A DNA stretch of 64,000 nucleotides from Oscillatoria sp. FACHB-1406 (GCF_014698145.1 NZ_JACJSM010000003.1:186001-250000); one strand, 5' to 3'; numbered from the stretch's first letter, positions 45,004 through 55,164 are shown. Translations and numbers: made by a program. Notes: generated from the sequence alone by a model not told the origin.

Positions 45004-45378
45004 TAATAGCCTGTTGGGGGTAACGCTAAAGCCGCCTCTTTCCCTTCTCGATCGTTTTTGTTCCTTCGTCAAATTGGGGGGTAAAAATAGTTTTGCTAAG
45101 GTTATCCTTCTCGGAACAATTTTAAAGATTTTTAGGAATGTACTCATCCCAAATTGATGTGAAGCTCCATAGAATGAAAAGTAGGGTGTGGAGCGCGAAG
45201 CGTAACGCACCGTTATCCTGAGAATTTAGGAGAGTTTATTCTAGGGAACGCAATCTTAAATTGGTATCAGACAATAAAATCTCTTTAGCCGAACAAAATT
45301 TTATTGAGGATGAATTTCTTTTAGAAGTTCAGAGCGCAATGGGTATTTAAGAGTATTGTACCCGCCTGAGTCCGGATT
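45004..45378. other. Intergenic region between two convergent genes
   Basis: The only distinct element is one copy of the dispersed GTAGGGTG palindrome (45181-45213), in a GTAGGGTGTGGAGCGCG variant also present in unit 2 of the repeat cluster at 24978-25506. No coding frame is supported. Confidence 0.5.
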
Positions 45379-46209
45379 TCAAGCTTCGTTTTGCTGCCGC
45401 AGTCGATAAGCAGCCCAGCGAGAGACGCTAGCATTCTTATCATTTTGCAACTGTGCGAGCAACTCCACGGACGCATTAGGATTTTTAGCAACGGCGCAGC
45501 GAACCTGCCCATCGCTATCTTTCGCTAAAATTTCTAAACTAGGGAGCGGTGTTTGGGGATGTGCGGCGACGGGCCAACGAATTTCGCGATCGCTCTCTAG
45601 CGCTAACCGTTCTAAAATCGGAACGGGAAGGGAAGGATGCGGGGCGACAGCGCGGCGAACTTCTCGTTCTGTATCCTTGGCTAAAGCTTCTAAAACCGGG
45701 ATGGGCGTTTGGCGGCGACTTGCAACCGTCGCGCGCACCCAGATACTCTCATCTTTAGCCAGTTGCTCCAAAATCGCGATCGCAACTTGAGGATGCTCTG
45801 CGAGTTGTATCCGGATATCCTCGTAAGTATTATTAACGAGAGCGGGCAAAGATTCAACAGGAATTTTCGCGATCGCGCGTTCTCGGATTCGCCGTTCCGG
45901 ATGATTGGTTGCCTGTTCGAGCAGAAACAGCGGTACGGCTTTACACTCAATCAGCTTCGCTAGCGTGCTTTCTGGCATTACCCGCACTAAATCCGGCTGT
46001 TCGAGCCAAATTAAAGTAAAAACTGGGTTATTCAGTAATTCTTTGGGAAACTCTGCACCCAAATCGAGTAAAACTTCTGTCGGCGTATTGGGATTGGCGG
46101 CGACCAGTTGGCGAGTCTGTTTATCGCTGCTGTAACTGAGTTCTCGGAGTTGTTGGGGCGAAGTGTCGGAGTTACGAGCGGTATCGAGTTGTTGCGATCG
46201 CAATTGCAT
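45379..46209 (-). CDS. LRV/HEAT-type repeat protein
   Basis: This 276-residue protein has no signal peptide or membrane segment. From about residue 30 it is made of repeated units of roughly 23-25 residues with the pattern A-HPQTPLPSLEILAKDSDGQVRCAVA, the leucine-rich repeat variant (LRV) type, stacking helices like HEAT repeats. At least seven units are visible, the last ending RWAAYRLRQQNEA. In iron-sulfur LRV proteins a cysteine cluster precedes the repeats; none is seen here. It is probably a protein-protein interaction module. The start is ATG at 46209 and the neighbours are functionally unrelated. Confidence 0.7.
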   Translation of the reverse strand: MQLRSQQLDTARNSDTSPQQLRELSYSSDKQTRQLVAANPNTPTEVLLDLGAEFPKELLNNPVFTLIWLEQPDLVRVMPESTLAKLIECKAVPLFLLEQATNHPERRIRERAIAKIPVESLPALVNNTYEDIRIQLAEHPQVAIAILEQLAKDESIWVRATVASRRQTPIPVLEALAKDTEREVRRAVAPHPSLPVPILERLALESDREIRWPVAAHPQTPLPSLEILAKDSDGQVRCAVAKNPNASVELLAQLQNDKNASVSRWAAYRLRQQNEA

Positions 46210-46312
46210 GGAAGCTTTGAGGAGGGAACAAATCTATTATGAGATCCCGCCGAGGCGATCGCGACTCCTGCTAAAGTAGCATTAACCTCTAAACATTAAA
46301 ATTAATGCGCCG

Positions 46313-46570
46313 ATGCCTGAAGTATCCTGCTTAGAAATTTGCGCTGGGGCTGGCGGTCAAGCTTTAGGACTCGAATGGGCAGGGTTTACGCCACAAGCGC
46401 TTGTTGAGATCGATAAAGCTTGTTGTAACACTCTACGATTTAATCGTCCCCAATGGAATGTTATTGAAGGAGATTTAAGACAGTTTGAAGGCACAGCATT
46501 ATTGCAAACGAAGCCCCTAGAAATTTTCAACTGTTTGACTAACCCCACAATATTTGCAGTTGCTCGTTAA
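46313..46570 (+). pseudogene. N-terminal fragment of a C5 cytosine DNA methyltransferase (Dcm family)
   Basis: The fragment of 85 codons has LEICAGAGGQALGLEWAGFT, the AdoMet-binding motif I of cytosine-C5 methyltransferases (F/L-x-GxGG), and VEIDKACCNTLRFN, which resembles motif II. The catalytic PCQ motif and everything after it are absent: the sequence departs from the family around FEGTALLQTKP and stops at 46568-46570. It is therefore not an active enzyme. No cognate endonuclease is nearby. The 319 bp that follow show no remaining methyltransferase sequence. Confidence 0.75.
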
Positions 46571-46889
46571 ATTCTTACGTCTATCTCAGAGAAAAAAGGA
46601 GGGCGATCGCTGACAAGAGTTTGGGATAACTGCAAAATTAAGAGCGCTAACCGAGGAGTTGAAAGAAGCGAAGAAAAGAGGGAACTGAGAAAACCCTCCA
46701 TCCAATGTAAAGCTTTGAAGAACTGTTCGTAGAGAACCGATCGCAAAGAAAGGTTGTGGTATTGCTGCGAGCGTTTGGAGAAGCCCCAGAAAAATAAGTC
46801 GGGCGATCGCGCCCAAAATTGCCCCTAAAGCAATTATTTCCGGTAAACTGAAAAGTCAAACCCTAAGAAAACAATTCCCGATTCTAACC
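46571..46889. other. Non-coding stretch after the truncated methyltransferase
   Basis: No supported gene or structured repeat was found. It may hold degraded sequence. The plus-strand pieces contain stop codons in every frame, and minus-strand frames of 70-76 codons show no domain. Confidence 0.3.
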
Positions 46890-47081
46890 TTGAAAAAAGA
46901 ACCATCGCTTATATCTTCTGAACTTTTGTTAAGTTTGGCAGCCGCTCCCTTTCTATTGAGTGTGGTGACAATCAAAACCCTGACTCAAAGGTTACAAGAA
47001 ATAGGTCAAGCGAGCGAAGAGATCTTTCGCGGCGATCGCCTGCCCGTCCTTAACTTTCCCGAATCAGGCAGCGATCGCTAA
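46890..47081 (+). CDS. Small conserved-looking cyanobacterial protein, function unknown
   Basis: The product of 63 residues begins [20 protein letters not shown] and contains a hydrophobic membrane-like segment, then [21 protein letters not shown] ending PVLNFPES. I recall similar sequences as unannotated small cyanobacterial proteins, but cannot verify that. The start would be TTG at 46890, as no ATG is in frame. AAGAACC lies after it and no ribosome binding site is clear. It is followed by ppc after 185 bp. Confidence 0.4.
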   Translation: MKKEPSLISSELLLSLAAAPFLLSVVTIKTLTQRLQEIGQASEEIFRGDRLPVLNFPESGSDR

Positions 47082-47266
47082 ACCCTAGCATCTCTCAAGA
47101 TTCCCAGCGCTGCGAACTTCGGGATAGCTCTAACCCGAACCGTACCGCGTGCAGTTGCCAGCGGCGGCATTCAACTCTTATATCCTTCATGCGAGTACAA
47201 CCCTCCAAATTTAGAGCATCGACCCCTAAAATTGAGTCATTACCTACCCATTGCGAGAAAGGCCTT

Positions 47267-50200
47267 ATGAGTTCGCTTCTCCGACCGTCAGAGCAGGAAT
47301 TGAGAATCCCATCGAGTGCGACGCTATTATTGCGGCATCGCCTCAAAATGGTCGAAGAGTTGTGGGAATCCGTATTGCGATCGGAATGCGGCGAAGAGTT
47401 AGTCTCTCTGCTAGCCCAGTTGCGATCGATGTGTTCTCCGGAAGGACAAACGACGGAACTCTCGGAACCCTCCGTTCATCAACTCATCGAAAAACTGGAT
47501 CTCAACGCCGCCATTCGCGCCAGTCGTGCCTTCGCCCTCTACTTTCAATTAATTAATATTGTCGAACAACACTGCGAACAGCGAGAACAACAACTCGCGC
47601 GCAGCGCCACCTTTAAAGAACCCAACTTTGCTGGCGAAAGCGCTCGAGAAGATTCGGCTTTAGCGCAAGTCAGAAGCTATTTTAGCGACGAAGAAAACAG
47701 CAGTCATCCGGGAAGCAGCCAACTCGAAAAAAACTGGCAGGGAAGCGAACTGCAAAGTCGCAAAACGGGAACCTTTCAATGGCTATTCCCGCACCTCTGG
47801 CAGCAAAATATGCCGCCGCAAAAAATTCAACAACTCCTCGATCGCCTCGAACTGCGCCTCGTTTTCACCGCGCACCCTACCGAAATCGTCCGCCATACGA
47901 TTCGTAAAAAACAGCAGCGCATCTCTCGCATTCTACGGCAACTTGACAGCGCCGAAGAAGCTTCGCGCAGTCTGGGATTAGTCAACTCCTGGGAAGTTGA
48001 TGCAGCAATCCAGCAACTCATGGAAGAAATTCGCCTGTGGTGGCGCACCGACGAGTTGCACCAATTTAAACCCGCTGTCATTGATGAAGTCGAATACGCC
48101 CTGCACTACTTCCAAGAAGTCTTGTTCGATGCGATTCCGCAGCTATCGGCGCGCCTCAAACAAGCACTCTCTAATTCTTTCCCTTGGTTGAGTCCGCCCA
48201 AGCACGCCTTCTGTCGCTTTGGTTCTTGGGTGGGGTCCGATCGCGACGGCAACCCTTCGGTTACGCCCGCCGTCACTTGGGAAACCGCCTGCTACCAACG
48301 GGGCGTAGTCCTGGGCAAATACATGAAATCCGTGCAAGGGCTAACAGAGTTGTTGAGCTTATCTCTGCACTGGAGCAACGTTCTGCCAGAACTGCTCGAC
48401 TCCCTGGAGCAGGATAGCATTCATATGGGCGATATCTACAGCGCCTTTGCGATTCGCTACCGCCAGGAACCCTACCGCCTCAAACTCGCCTACATTCAAA
48501 AGCGACTGGAAAATACTCGCGATCGCAACGGCCGCCTCGCCAACCCCGACGAACGCAAAGAACTCGAACGGCGCGATATGAACCCAAAGACTTATTATCG
48601 CTCCGGGGATGAGTTTTTAAAAGAGTTGCATCTGATTCAGTGGAATTTAGCCTCAACGGGTTTGAGTTGCGGCGAATTAGACGATCTGATCGCTCAGGTA
48701 GAAGTCTACGGCTTTGTGCTAGCAGAATTAGACATTCGTCAAGAATCCTCCCGCCATTCCGATACGATTGACGAGGTTACTGAATACTTGCAAATCCTCC
48801 CCACGCCATACAAACAACTCGGCGAAGCCGAACGTGTTGAATGGCTGGTGAAGGAATTGAGTACGCGCCGTCCCATCGTTCCTAGCGAACTGCCCTTCAG
48901 CGAAAAAACCGCTGAAACTATCGAAACTTTTCGGATGCTGCGCCAACTCCAGCAGGAATTCGGGCCGAAAATTTGCCGCACTTACATCATTAGTATGAGC
49001 AATGATGTAAGCGATGTCTTAGAAGTGCTGTTACTGGCGCAGGAAGCTGGATTATTCGATCCGATGACGGGCGTGGGTACGATCTCGATCGTGCCATTGT
49101 TTGAAACAGTAGAAGATCTCAAGCGCGCGCCCCAAATCATGCGATCGCTATTCGAGCTTCCCCTCTACCGCGCTTGTTTGGCAGGCGGGTACGATGCGCT
49201 AGCCAACCTCGAAACCCAAACCCCCCACCCGCACTCAAAACTCACCCAATTCCAACCTCTACAAGAGGTAATGTTGGGTTACTCCGACAGCAACAAAGAT
49301 TCCGGTTTCCTCAGCAGCAATTGGGAGATTCATAAAGCCCAAAAAGCGCTGCAAAAAGTAGCCGAAGACTACGGGATTGCCCTGAGAATCTTCCACGGAC
49401 GCGGCGGTTCTGTAGGACGCGGCGGCGGCCCAGCTTACGAAGCCATCTTAGCGCAACCGAGTGCCAGCATTGGCGGGCGGATTAAGATTACCGAACAAGG
49501 GGAAGTCTTAGCCTCGAAATATTCCTTACCCGATTTAGCGCTGTATCACTTGGAAACGGCAACCACAGCGGTGATTCAGGCGAGCTTATTGGGGAGTGGG
49601 TTCGACGATATCGAACCCTGGAAAGATATTATGGAAGACTTAGCCGCGCGATCGCGGGCCGTCTATCGCGACTTAATCTACGAACAACCCGACTTCCTCG
49701 ATTTCTTCCTTTCCGTCACCCCCATCCAAGAAATCAGCCAACTGCAAATCAGTTCTCGCCCCGCACGGCGAAAAGGCGGCAGCCAAGACTTAAGCAGTCT
49801 GCGCGCCATTCCTTGGGTGTTTAGCTGGACGCAAAGCCGCTTCCTACTTCCCGCTTGGTACGGCGTAGGAACAGCGCTCAAAGAGTTCATCGATCGCGAA
49901 CCGGAAGAACATCTCAAACTATTGCGCTATTTCTACTTCAAATGGTCGTTCTTTAAGATGGTGATTTCTAAAGTAGAAATGACCTTATCGAAAGTCGATT
50001 TACAGATGGCGCACCATTACGTTCGCGAACTCTCCAAACCCGAAGATATCGAACGCTTCGATCGCTTATTCGAGCAAATTTCGGCAGAATATCATCTCAC
50101 CCGCGAATTAATTTTAAATATTTGCGGTAACGAACACCTGCTCGATGGCGATCCGGACTTACAGCGCTCCGTACAATTAAGAAATGGGACGATTGTTCCC

Positions 50201-50359
50201 CTTGGCTTCATTCAAGTTTCACTCCTTAAACGATTGCGGCAATATAGCAGTCAAGCCACCAGCGGTTTGATTCACTTCCGCTACTCTAAGGAAGAACTCT
50301 TGCGCGGCGCGTTGTTAACGATTAATGGAATTGCTGCCGGAATGCGAAATACGGGTTGA
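47267..50359 (+). CDS. ppc: Phosphoenolpyruvate carboxylase
   Basis: PEP carboxylase adds bicarbonate to PEP to form oxaloacetate, the main anaplerotic reaction, and contributes to C4 acid formation in cyanobacteria. The 1030-residue protein has the catalytic regions: [18 protein letters not shown] with the essential histidine (about residue 204), [17 protein letters not shown] (about 669-685), [18 protein letters not shown] (about 711), and the C-terminal AGMRNTG. An N-terminal extension of about 60 residues is normal for cyanobacteria. The ATG at 47267 is preferred over an upstream ATG at 47189, because a GAGAAAGG is just before it and it gives [11 protein letters not shown] hairpin follows at 50394-50423. 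Confidence 0.97.
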   Translation: MSSLLRPSEQELRIPSSATLLLRHRLKMVEELWESVLRSECGEELVSLLAQLRSMCSPEGQTTELSEPSVHQLIEKLDLNAAIRASRAFALYFQLINIVEQHCEQREQQLARSATFKEPNFAGESAREDSALAQVRSYFSDEENSSHPGSSQLEKNWQGSELQSRKTGTFQWLFPHLWQQNMPPQKIQQLLDRLELRLVFTAHPTEIVRHTIRKKQQRISRILRQLDSAEEASRSLGLVNSWEVDAAIQQLMEEIRLWWRTDELHQFKPAVIDEVEYALHYFQEVLFDAIPQLSARLKQALSNSFPWLSPPKHAFCRFGSWVGSDRDGNPSVTPAVTWETACYQRGVVLGKYMKSVQGLTELLSLSLHWSNVLPELLDSLEQDSIHMGDIYSAFAIRYRQEPYRLKLAYIQKRLENTRDRNGRLANPDERKELERRDMNPKTYYRSGDEFLKELHLIQWNLASTGLSCGELDDLIAQVEVYGFVLAELDIRQESSRHSDTIDEVTEYLQILPTPYKQLGEAERVEWLVKELSTRRPIVPSELPFSEKTAETIETFRMLRQLQQEFGPKICRTYIISMSNDVSDVLEVLLLAQEAGLFDPMTGVGTISIVPLFETVEDLKRAPQIMRSLFELPLYRACLAGGYDALANLETQTPHPHSKLTQFQPLQEVMLGYSDSNKDSGFLSSNWEIHKAQKALQKVAEDYGIALRIFHGRGGSVGRGGGPAYEAILAQPSASIGGRIKITEQGEVLASKYSLPDLALYHLETATTAVIQASLLGSGFDDIEPWKDIMEDLAARSRAVYRDLIYEQPDFLDFFLSVTPIQEISQLQISSRPARRKGGSQDLSSLRAIPWVFSWTQSRFLLPAWYGVGTALKEFIDREPEEHLKLLRYFYFKWSFFKMVISKVEMTLSKVDLQMAHHYVRELSKPEDIERFDRLFEQISAEYHLTRELILNICGNEHLLDGDPDLQRSVQLRNGTIVPLGFIQVSLLKRLRQYSSQATSGLIHFRYSKEELLRGALLTINGIAAGMRNTG

Positions 50360-50393
50360 TCGATCGATCTCACGAGAGCGTTGGGAGTGAATT

Positions 50394-50423
50394 TGTCAGG
50401 GCGCAAGCGATAGCGTCCTGACA
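50394..50423 (+). terminator. Hairpin after ppc (possible terminator)
   Basis: TGTCAGG (50394-50400) pairs with CCTGACA (50417-50423), with additional partial pairing inside. No T run follows directly. Confidence 0.4.
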
Positions 50424-50571
50424 TTATATAATGACCCTAAAACAGCGAACGCTTTTTTAGAAGATGAGCCTGGTATTGGGAGGAGTTTTAATTGTGCTTG
50501 GACGACACGGTTGAGCCATAATAGTACCGACAAAGCCTCAGCTATTTAGAGTTGCCCAGTACGAAAAATCA

Positions 50572-52194
50572 ATGACCAACGGACTGAACGGACAAAACGG
50601 ACATAAGAAGAAGCTTGAAACTCAGCTTTGGAACATTGCCGACTCGCTGCGGGGCAAGATGAATGCCGATGAGTTTCGGGATTACTGCTTGGGGTTCATC
50701 TTCTATAAATACCTGTCCGAACGGCAACACCTCTATGCCAATGAAGTGTTGGAAGAGGATGGCATCGATTTTATGGAGATTCATGAATCGACCGAGGAAG
50801 GGCAAGAGTATTTAGAGGCAATAAAAGAAGAGTCGATCGCCACACTGGGATATTTTCTCAAGCCGTCAGAGTTGTTCAGTTCTTTAGCAGATCGGGCATT
50901 AGGGGCGAAAAAAGCCACTGAAGAAAATCTGAGAGATGAAGATTTTGAGTCGTCAAATTTTATTTTGGACGATCTCGCCCAGGTGCTTAACAGTATTGAA
51001 CGCTCCACAATGGGCAAGGAAAGTGAGGAAGATTTCGATCGCTTGTTTGAGGATCTGGATCTGAATTCAACGAAGTTGGGGCGGACTCCGAAGGCGAAAA
51101 ATGCTTTGATTGCCAAAATTTTAGTGCATTTGAATAAAATTGATTTTCGCTTAGAAGATACGGAAAGCGATGTTTTGGGGGATGCCTACGAATATTTGAT
51201 TGGGCAGTTTGCCAGTGGTGCGGGGAAGAAGGCAGGGGAGTTTTACACGCCGCAGCAGGTGTCTAAGGTGTTGGCGAAGATTGTGACGACGGGGAAGAGT
51301 CGTCTGAAGTCGGTGTATGACCCCACCTGTGGATCGGGTTCTCTATTGCTGCGAGTAGCGCGGGAGGTGGAATCAGTCGGGGATTTTTACGGGCAGGAGA
51401 TGAACCGCACGACTTATAACCTGGCGCGGATGAATATGATTTTGCATGGAGTGCATTATCGCAATTTTGATCTGCGCCAGGAGGATACGTTAGAGAACCC
51501 CCAGCATGAGGGAATGCGATTTGAGGCGGTAGTGGCAAATCCGCCATTTTCGGCGAATTGGAGTGCAAATAAGCTGTTTGAGTCGGACGATCGCTTTAGT
51601 CAGTATGGTAAGTTAGCCCCAGCGTCTAAGGCTGATTTTGCCTTTGTCCAGCATATGCTGCATCACCTGGATGAGAACGGCATTATGGCGGTGGTGTTGC
51701 CCCACGGGGTTTTGTTTCGCGGAGGTGCAGAGGGGCATATTCGCCAGTATCTAATCAAGGAGCGGAATTGGTTGGATGCAGTGATTGGGTTGCCTGCGAA
51801 TATTTTTTATGGGACGAGTATCCCCACTTGTGTTTTGGTGTTTAAGAAGTGTCGGGAAAATCCTGAAGATATTTTATTTATTGATGCGAGTGCCTATTTT
51901 GAAAAGGCAAAGAATCAGAATTATTTGCGGGATGAAGATGTTGACAAAATTGTCTCTACCTATCGGCAACGGTTGGCGGAAGATAAGTATAGTTATCGCG
52001 CCCCGTTAACGGAAATTGAGGAGAATGATTTTAATTTAAATATTCCCCGTTATGTGGATACCTTCGAGGAGGAGGAGGAAATTGATTTAGACGCAGTGGC
52101 GCGGGAAATTCGAGAAATCGATCGGGAGATGGTGGAGACAGATCGGCTGATTCGCGGGTTTTGTGAGGAGTTGGGGATTGAGGCTCCGTTATGA
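50572..52194 (+). CDS. hsdM: Type I restriction-modification system, DNA methyltransferase subunit (HsdM)
   Basis: The 540-residue protein is the modification subunit of a type I restriction-modification system. The N-terminal helical domain is followed by the AdoMet-binding motif VYDPTCGSGSLLL (about residues 248-260) and the catalytic NPPF motif (about 322-325) of adenine-N6 methylation. GKKAGEFYTPQQVSKVLAKI lies upstream of motif I, as usual. It shares ATGA (52191-52194) with the start of hsdS, so translation is coupled. The start is ATG at 50572; the preceding sequence has no obvious ribosome binding site. Confidence 0.95.
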   Translation: MTNGLNGQNGHKKKLETQLWNIADSLRGKMNADEFRDYCLGFIFYKYLSERQHLYANEVLEEDGIDFMEIHESTEEGQEYLEAIKEESIATLGYFLKPSELFSSLADRALGAKKATEENLRDEDFESSNFILDDLAQVLNSIERSTMGKESEEDFDRLFEDLDLNSTKLGRTPKAKNALIAKILVHLNKIDFRLEDTESDVLGDAYEYLIGQFASGAGKKAGEFYTPQQVSKVLAKIVTTGKSRLKSVYDPTCGSGSLLLRVAREVESVGDFYGQEMNRTTYNLARMNMILHGVHYRNFDLRQEDTLENPQHEGMRFEAVVANPPFSANWSANKLFESDDRFSQYGKLAPASKADFAFVQHMLHHLDENGIMAVVLPHGVLFRGGAEGHIRQYLIKERNWLDAVIGLPANIFYGTSIPTCVLVFKKCRENPEDILFIDASAYFEKAKNQNYLRDEDVDKIVSTYRQRLAEDKYSYRAPLTEIEENDFNLNIPRYVDTFEEEEEIDLDAVAREIREIDREMVETDRLIRGFCEELGIEAPL

Positions 52195-53399
52195 GTAAGA
52201 AGTTAAATAAAAAATGTCCTAAACTTCGATTCCCTGAGTTTGATGGGGACTGGGATGAGTTAACGATTTCAGATATTGGTGAAGTCATTCGAGGAGCCAG
52301 CCCAAGACCAAAAGGAGACAGAAGATATTATGGAGGGAAAATTCCTCGTTTAATGGTTGAAGATGTCACTCGTGACGGAAAATATGTTACCCCACGTACT
52401 GATTTTTTAACTGAAGAAGGTGCAAAACTTAGCCGTCCATGTGAGAAAGGTACTCTAACTATAGTTTGTTCTGGAACTGTAGGAATTCCATCTTTTCTAG
52501 CTGTCGATGCTTGTATACATGATGGTTTTCTTGCTATTAGAAAATTAAACAAAGAAGTTGTCAACGAAGATTTTTTGTATCATCAACTAAATACATTAAG
52601 AAATACCCTTGAGAGTAGCGCAACACATGGAGGTGTATTCACTAACTTAACAACTGAAGTTTTGAAGAACTTCAAGATTAAAGTAACATCGATCGCGGAA
52701 CAAGAGAAGATCGCGAGTTTTTTGGGGGCGATCGCCACGCGCCTAACCCAACTCCGCCGCAAACGGGAACTGCTGCAAACCTACAAACGCGGCGTTATGC
52801 AGAAACTCTTCTCCCAACAAATCCGCTTCACCCAATCCGATGGCTCCCCCTTCCCAAATTGGGAAGAGAAGAAGTTAGGGAAAGTAATTGAGTTAATATC
52901 AGGCAGGCATCTCGCCCCTGATGAATATCAAACGGGGAAGGGCAAAATTCCATACTTCACAGGTCCTTCTGATTTTACAAACAATTTTTTAGAACTCACT
53001 AAATGGGCTATTATTCCTGCTCAAACAGGAAAAAGTGGTGATATTTTAATTACAGTTAAGGGAAACGGAGTTGGAGAAATGCTATTTCTGCAATTGAATG
53101 AAGTTGCAATTGGTCGCCAACTAATGTCAATACGCCCAACCCGAGTTAATGGTGCGATGCTTTACCAGAAGCTATTTAATTATCGAAAAACATTACAAGC
53201 ACTTGCAGCAGGAAATATTATTCCAGGATTATCAAGGGGAGACCTTTTAAATCTGAATTTTTTTTTGCCGTCGATCAGTGAACAAGAAAAAATAGCTAAT
53301 TTTCTAACTACAATCGACCGCAAAATCGAAGCACTCTCCCGCCAAATCGAGCAAACCGAAAAATTCAAAAAAGGCTTACTCCAAAAACTATTTGTGTAG
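52191..53399 (+). CDS. hsdS: Type I restriction-modification specificity subunit (HsdS)
   Basis: HsdS gives the DNA sequence specificity. The 402-residue protein has the usual two target-recognition domains, each followed by a conserved spacer helix: EQEKIASFLGAIATRLTQLR near residue 170 and SEQEKIANFLTTIDRKIEAL near residue 365. The two helices share the pattern of alternating charged residues that sets the spacing between the two half-sites. The second helix ends ...LLQKLFV at the C-terminus. It is out of frame by one with hsdM. Base composition in the first recognition domain is A/T-richer than hsdM, as often seen in exchangeable specificity domains. Confidence 0.93.
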   Translation: MSKKLNKKCPKLRFPEFDGDWDELTISDIGEVIRGASPRPKGDRRYYGGKIPRLMVEDVTRDGKYVTPRTDFLTEEGAKLSRPCEKGTLTIVCSGTVGIPSFLAVDACIHDGFLAIRKLNKEVVNEDFLYHQLNTLRNTLESSATHGGVFTNLTTEVLKNFKIKVTSIAEQEKIASFLGAIATRLTQLRRKRELLQTYKRGVMQKLFSQQIRFTQSDGSPFPNWEEKKLGKVIELISGRHLAPDEYQTGKGKIPYFTGPSDFTNNFLELTKWAIIPAQTGKSGDILITVKGNGVGEMLFLQLNEVAIGRQLMSIRPTRVNGAMLYQKLFNYRKTLQALAAGNIIPGLSRGDLLNLNFFLPSISEQEKIANFLTTIDRKIEALSRQIEQTEKFKKGLLQKLFV

Positions 53400-53422
53400 T
53401 TATTAAAATCAAGGCTCAATCT

Positions 53423-53611
53423 ATGGAAAAAGTCATTCACAAAACCACAACTAAACAACAAACCAGTGACTTTCACTACTGGCAAAATCAGCCACCCCTT
53501 AAACGTCTCGAAGCCCTAGAACAAATTCGCCGAGAATACCACCAATATAAATACAATGCTGAACCCAGACTTCAAAGAATTTATACAATTATTAAACGCC
53601 AATCAAGTTAA
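53423..53611 (+). CDS. Small protein of a nucleotidyltransferase pair (antitoxin-like)
   Basis: The 62-residue product begins MEKVIHKTTTKQQTSDFHYW and ends EPRLQRIYTIIKRQSS, with no domain beyond helices. Its last 56 bp overlap the start of the nucleotidyltransferase at 53556 in another frame. I recall such small proteins paired with this nucleotidyltransferase type in cyanobacteria, where they are thought to act as a toxin-antitoxin unit; that is from memory. The ATG at 53423 has no clear ribosome binding site. Confidence 0.55.
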   Translation: MEKVIHKTTTKQQTSDFHYWQNQPPLKRLEALEQIRREYHQYKYNAEPRLQRIYTIIKRQSS

Positions 53612-53840
53612 ATATCTGATTATTGGTGGTTATGCCGTCGCCATTCATGGACACCCCCGCTACACCAAAGATATAGATATTTGGGTAGAGATGTCACCAG
53701 AAAACGCCGATAAACTCATAACTGCCCTCGATCAATTTGGTTTTGGTAGCCTTGGCTTATCTGCCCAAGACTTTCAAACCCCCAACCAAATCATTAAATG
53801 TTTATTTGAAGAAGTGAACAGGGAACAGGGAATAAAATAA
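53556..53840 (+). CDS. Nucleotidyltransferase (MNT/AbiEii-like), C-terminally truncated
   Basis: The product of 94 residues has LIIGGYAVAIHGHPRYTKDIDIWV, the GG and DxD-type motif of minimal nucleotidyltransferases, and the following helix. Intact members run to about 140 residues. Here the sequence leaves the family after FQTPNQIIK and ends CLFEEVNREQGIK. The lost part is replaced by an intergenic repeat (GGGAATAAAATAAAAG, 53830-53845) of the type also seen at 54439-54470. The enzyme is probably inactive or reduced. It lies between hsdS and the Uma2 gene. Confidence 0.7.
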   Translation: MLNPDFKEFIQLLNANQVKYLIIGGYAVAIHGHPRYTKDIDIWVEMSPENADKLITALDQFGFGSLGLSAQDFQTPNQIIKCLFEEVNREQGIK

Positions 53841-53865
53841 AAGTATTACCTATTACCCAAAGAAA

Positions 53866-54450
53866 ATGATCGCAGCCAAAGACAACGCCCCCCGCCTAAC
53901 CCCCGAAGAATACTTTATTTGGGAAGAACAGCAACTAAAAAAACACGAATATATCAACGGTGAAGTTTACGCCATGACTGGCGGTAGCATCAATCACGGG
54001 CGTATCGGTATCCGCTTCACCGCCATGTTCGACAGCCACTTAGAAAATACAGGCTGCATCACTGGTAACTCTGATGTCAAGCTCAATATTTTTGGCAGTA
54101 ATAATTATACCTACCCAGATGCCAGCGTCACTTGCGACGATCGCGACAAAACCACAACCCAATATATTACCTACCCCTGCTTAATCGTCGAAGTCCTCTC
54201 CGCTAGTACCGAAGCCTACGACAGAGGCGGCAAATTCCGAATGTACCGCCAAAACCCAGCCTTAATCGATTACCTCCTAGTCAGTTCCACCAGCATCGAA
54301 ATCGACCTGTATCACAAAAACGACGCAGGCGATTGGTTGATTATCAACTACAAATCAGGTGACACAATCGAACTCAAAAGCATTAACCTCAATTTTCCCA
54401 TTGAACAAGTCTATCGCGGTTTAACCCTTGAACCAGGGAATGGGGAATAG
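53866..54450 (+). CDS. Uma2-family restriction endonuclease-like protein
   Basis: The 194-residue protein belongs to the Uma2 (DUF820) family, a PD-(D/E)XK nuclease fold abundant in cyanobacteria. It has the starting TPEEYFIWEEQQLKKHEYING, YPDASVTCDDRD with the acidic residue, and PCLIVEVLSASTEAYDRGGK. The function of the family is poorly known; a nuclease role is inferred from the fold. The C-terminus ends in LEPGNGE, whose coding sequence is part of a repeat like the one at the end of the previous gene. The ATG at 53866 is preceded by ACCCAAAGAAA. Confidence 0.88.
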   Translation: MIAAKDNAPRLTPEEYFIWEEQQLKKHEYINGEVYAMTGGSINHGRIGIRFTAMFDSHLENTGCITGNSDVKLNIFGSNNYTYPDASVTCDDRDKTTTQYITYPCLIVEVLSASTEAYDRGGKFRMYRQNPALIDYLLVSSTSIEIDLYHKNDAGDWLIINYKSGDTIELKSINLNFPIEQVYRGLTLEPGNGE

Positions 54451-54490
54451 AATCAAAGCATTACCTACTATCCATTACTTAACGCCCAAT

Positions 54491-54739
54491 ATGCTAACCC
54501 TCGAAACCGTAATCCAAAAAATCCAACAACTCCCCCCTGAACAACAAAATAAAGTCATTGAGTTTATTGAATTCTTGGAATTTCAAGCGAGCCGCACCCT
54601 TGCGCCGCAAACACCCACTGCACCAGAAACCGCCGAAACATCGTTTGCCGACGCGACTAAAGAATTTATCGGCTGCCTTGATAGCGATCTCGAAGACCTC
54701 TCCCATAATCCTAGATATCTAGAAGAATTCGGTAGATGA
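54491..54739 (+). CDS. DUF2281-like antitoxin
   Basis: The 82-residue protein begins MLTLETVIQKIQQLPPEQQN and continues KVIEFIEFLEFQ, which matches the DUF2281 pattern of small antitoxins. A Pro/Thr/Ala-rich linker follows and then the segment EDLSHNPRYLEEFGR, which probably binds the toxin. It shares ATGA (54736-54739) with the PIN gene, so the two are translated together. The ATG at 54491 is preferred over 54428, whose product would overlap the Uma2 gene. Confidence 0.8.
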   Translation: MLTLETVIQKIQQLPPEQQNKVIEFIEFLEFQASRTLAPQTPTAPETAETSFADATKEFIGCLDSDLEDLSHNPRYLEEFGR

Positions 54740-55161
54740 TGACTAGAGCTACCATCCTAGATACAGGAGTCTTAATTGCCTACCTCATGCCCAAAGATAA
54801 ATTCCACACTTGGGCAGTTTCCCAACTCTCTCAAATCAGCACCCCTGTCTTAACCAATGAAGCTGTAATTACAGAAGCCTGTTTCCTCGCCCAAAGGATT
54901 CACAACGGACAAGAAACTATTCTAAAACTTATTAAGCAAGGTCATATCATTATTCCTTTCAACCTCAGTCAAGAAATTGAAGCCATAGAAAACCTAATGA
55001 AACGCTATGCTTCAGTGCCAATGTCTCTCGCCGATGCTTGTTTAGTCAGAATGAGCGAAATGTACGAAAATAGCCAAATCCTAACCCTAGATAGCGACTT
55101 TACCATTTATCGAAAGCAGCGCAATCAAAGGATTCCCGCGATCGTGCCCAACGAGAATTAA
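54736..55161 (+). CDS. PIN-domain toxin (VapC-like ribonuclease)
   Basis: The 141-residue protein has the acidic residues expected for a PIN nuclease: ILDTGVLIAY (first Asp), NEAVITEAC (Glu), SLADACLV (Asp) and LTLDSDF (Asp). VapC-type toxins cleave RNA, usually tRNA or rRNA, when freed from the antitoxin. It is paired with the DUF2281-like gene at 54491-54739 by a 4-bp overlap. It lies three bases before hsdR, so it may also be transcribed with the restriction genes, and the pair could stabilise the restriction island. Confidence 0.88.
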   Translation: MMTRATILDTGVLIAYLMPKDKFHTWAVSQLSQISTPVLTNEAVITEACFLAQRIHNGQETILKLIKQGHIIIPFNLSQEIEAIENLMKRYASVPMSLADACLVRMSEMYENSQILTLDSDFTIYRKQRNQRIPAIVPNEN

Positions 55162-55164
55162 GCT

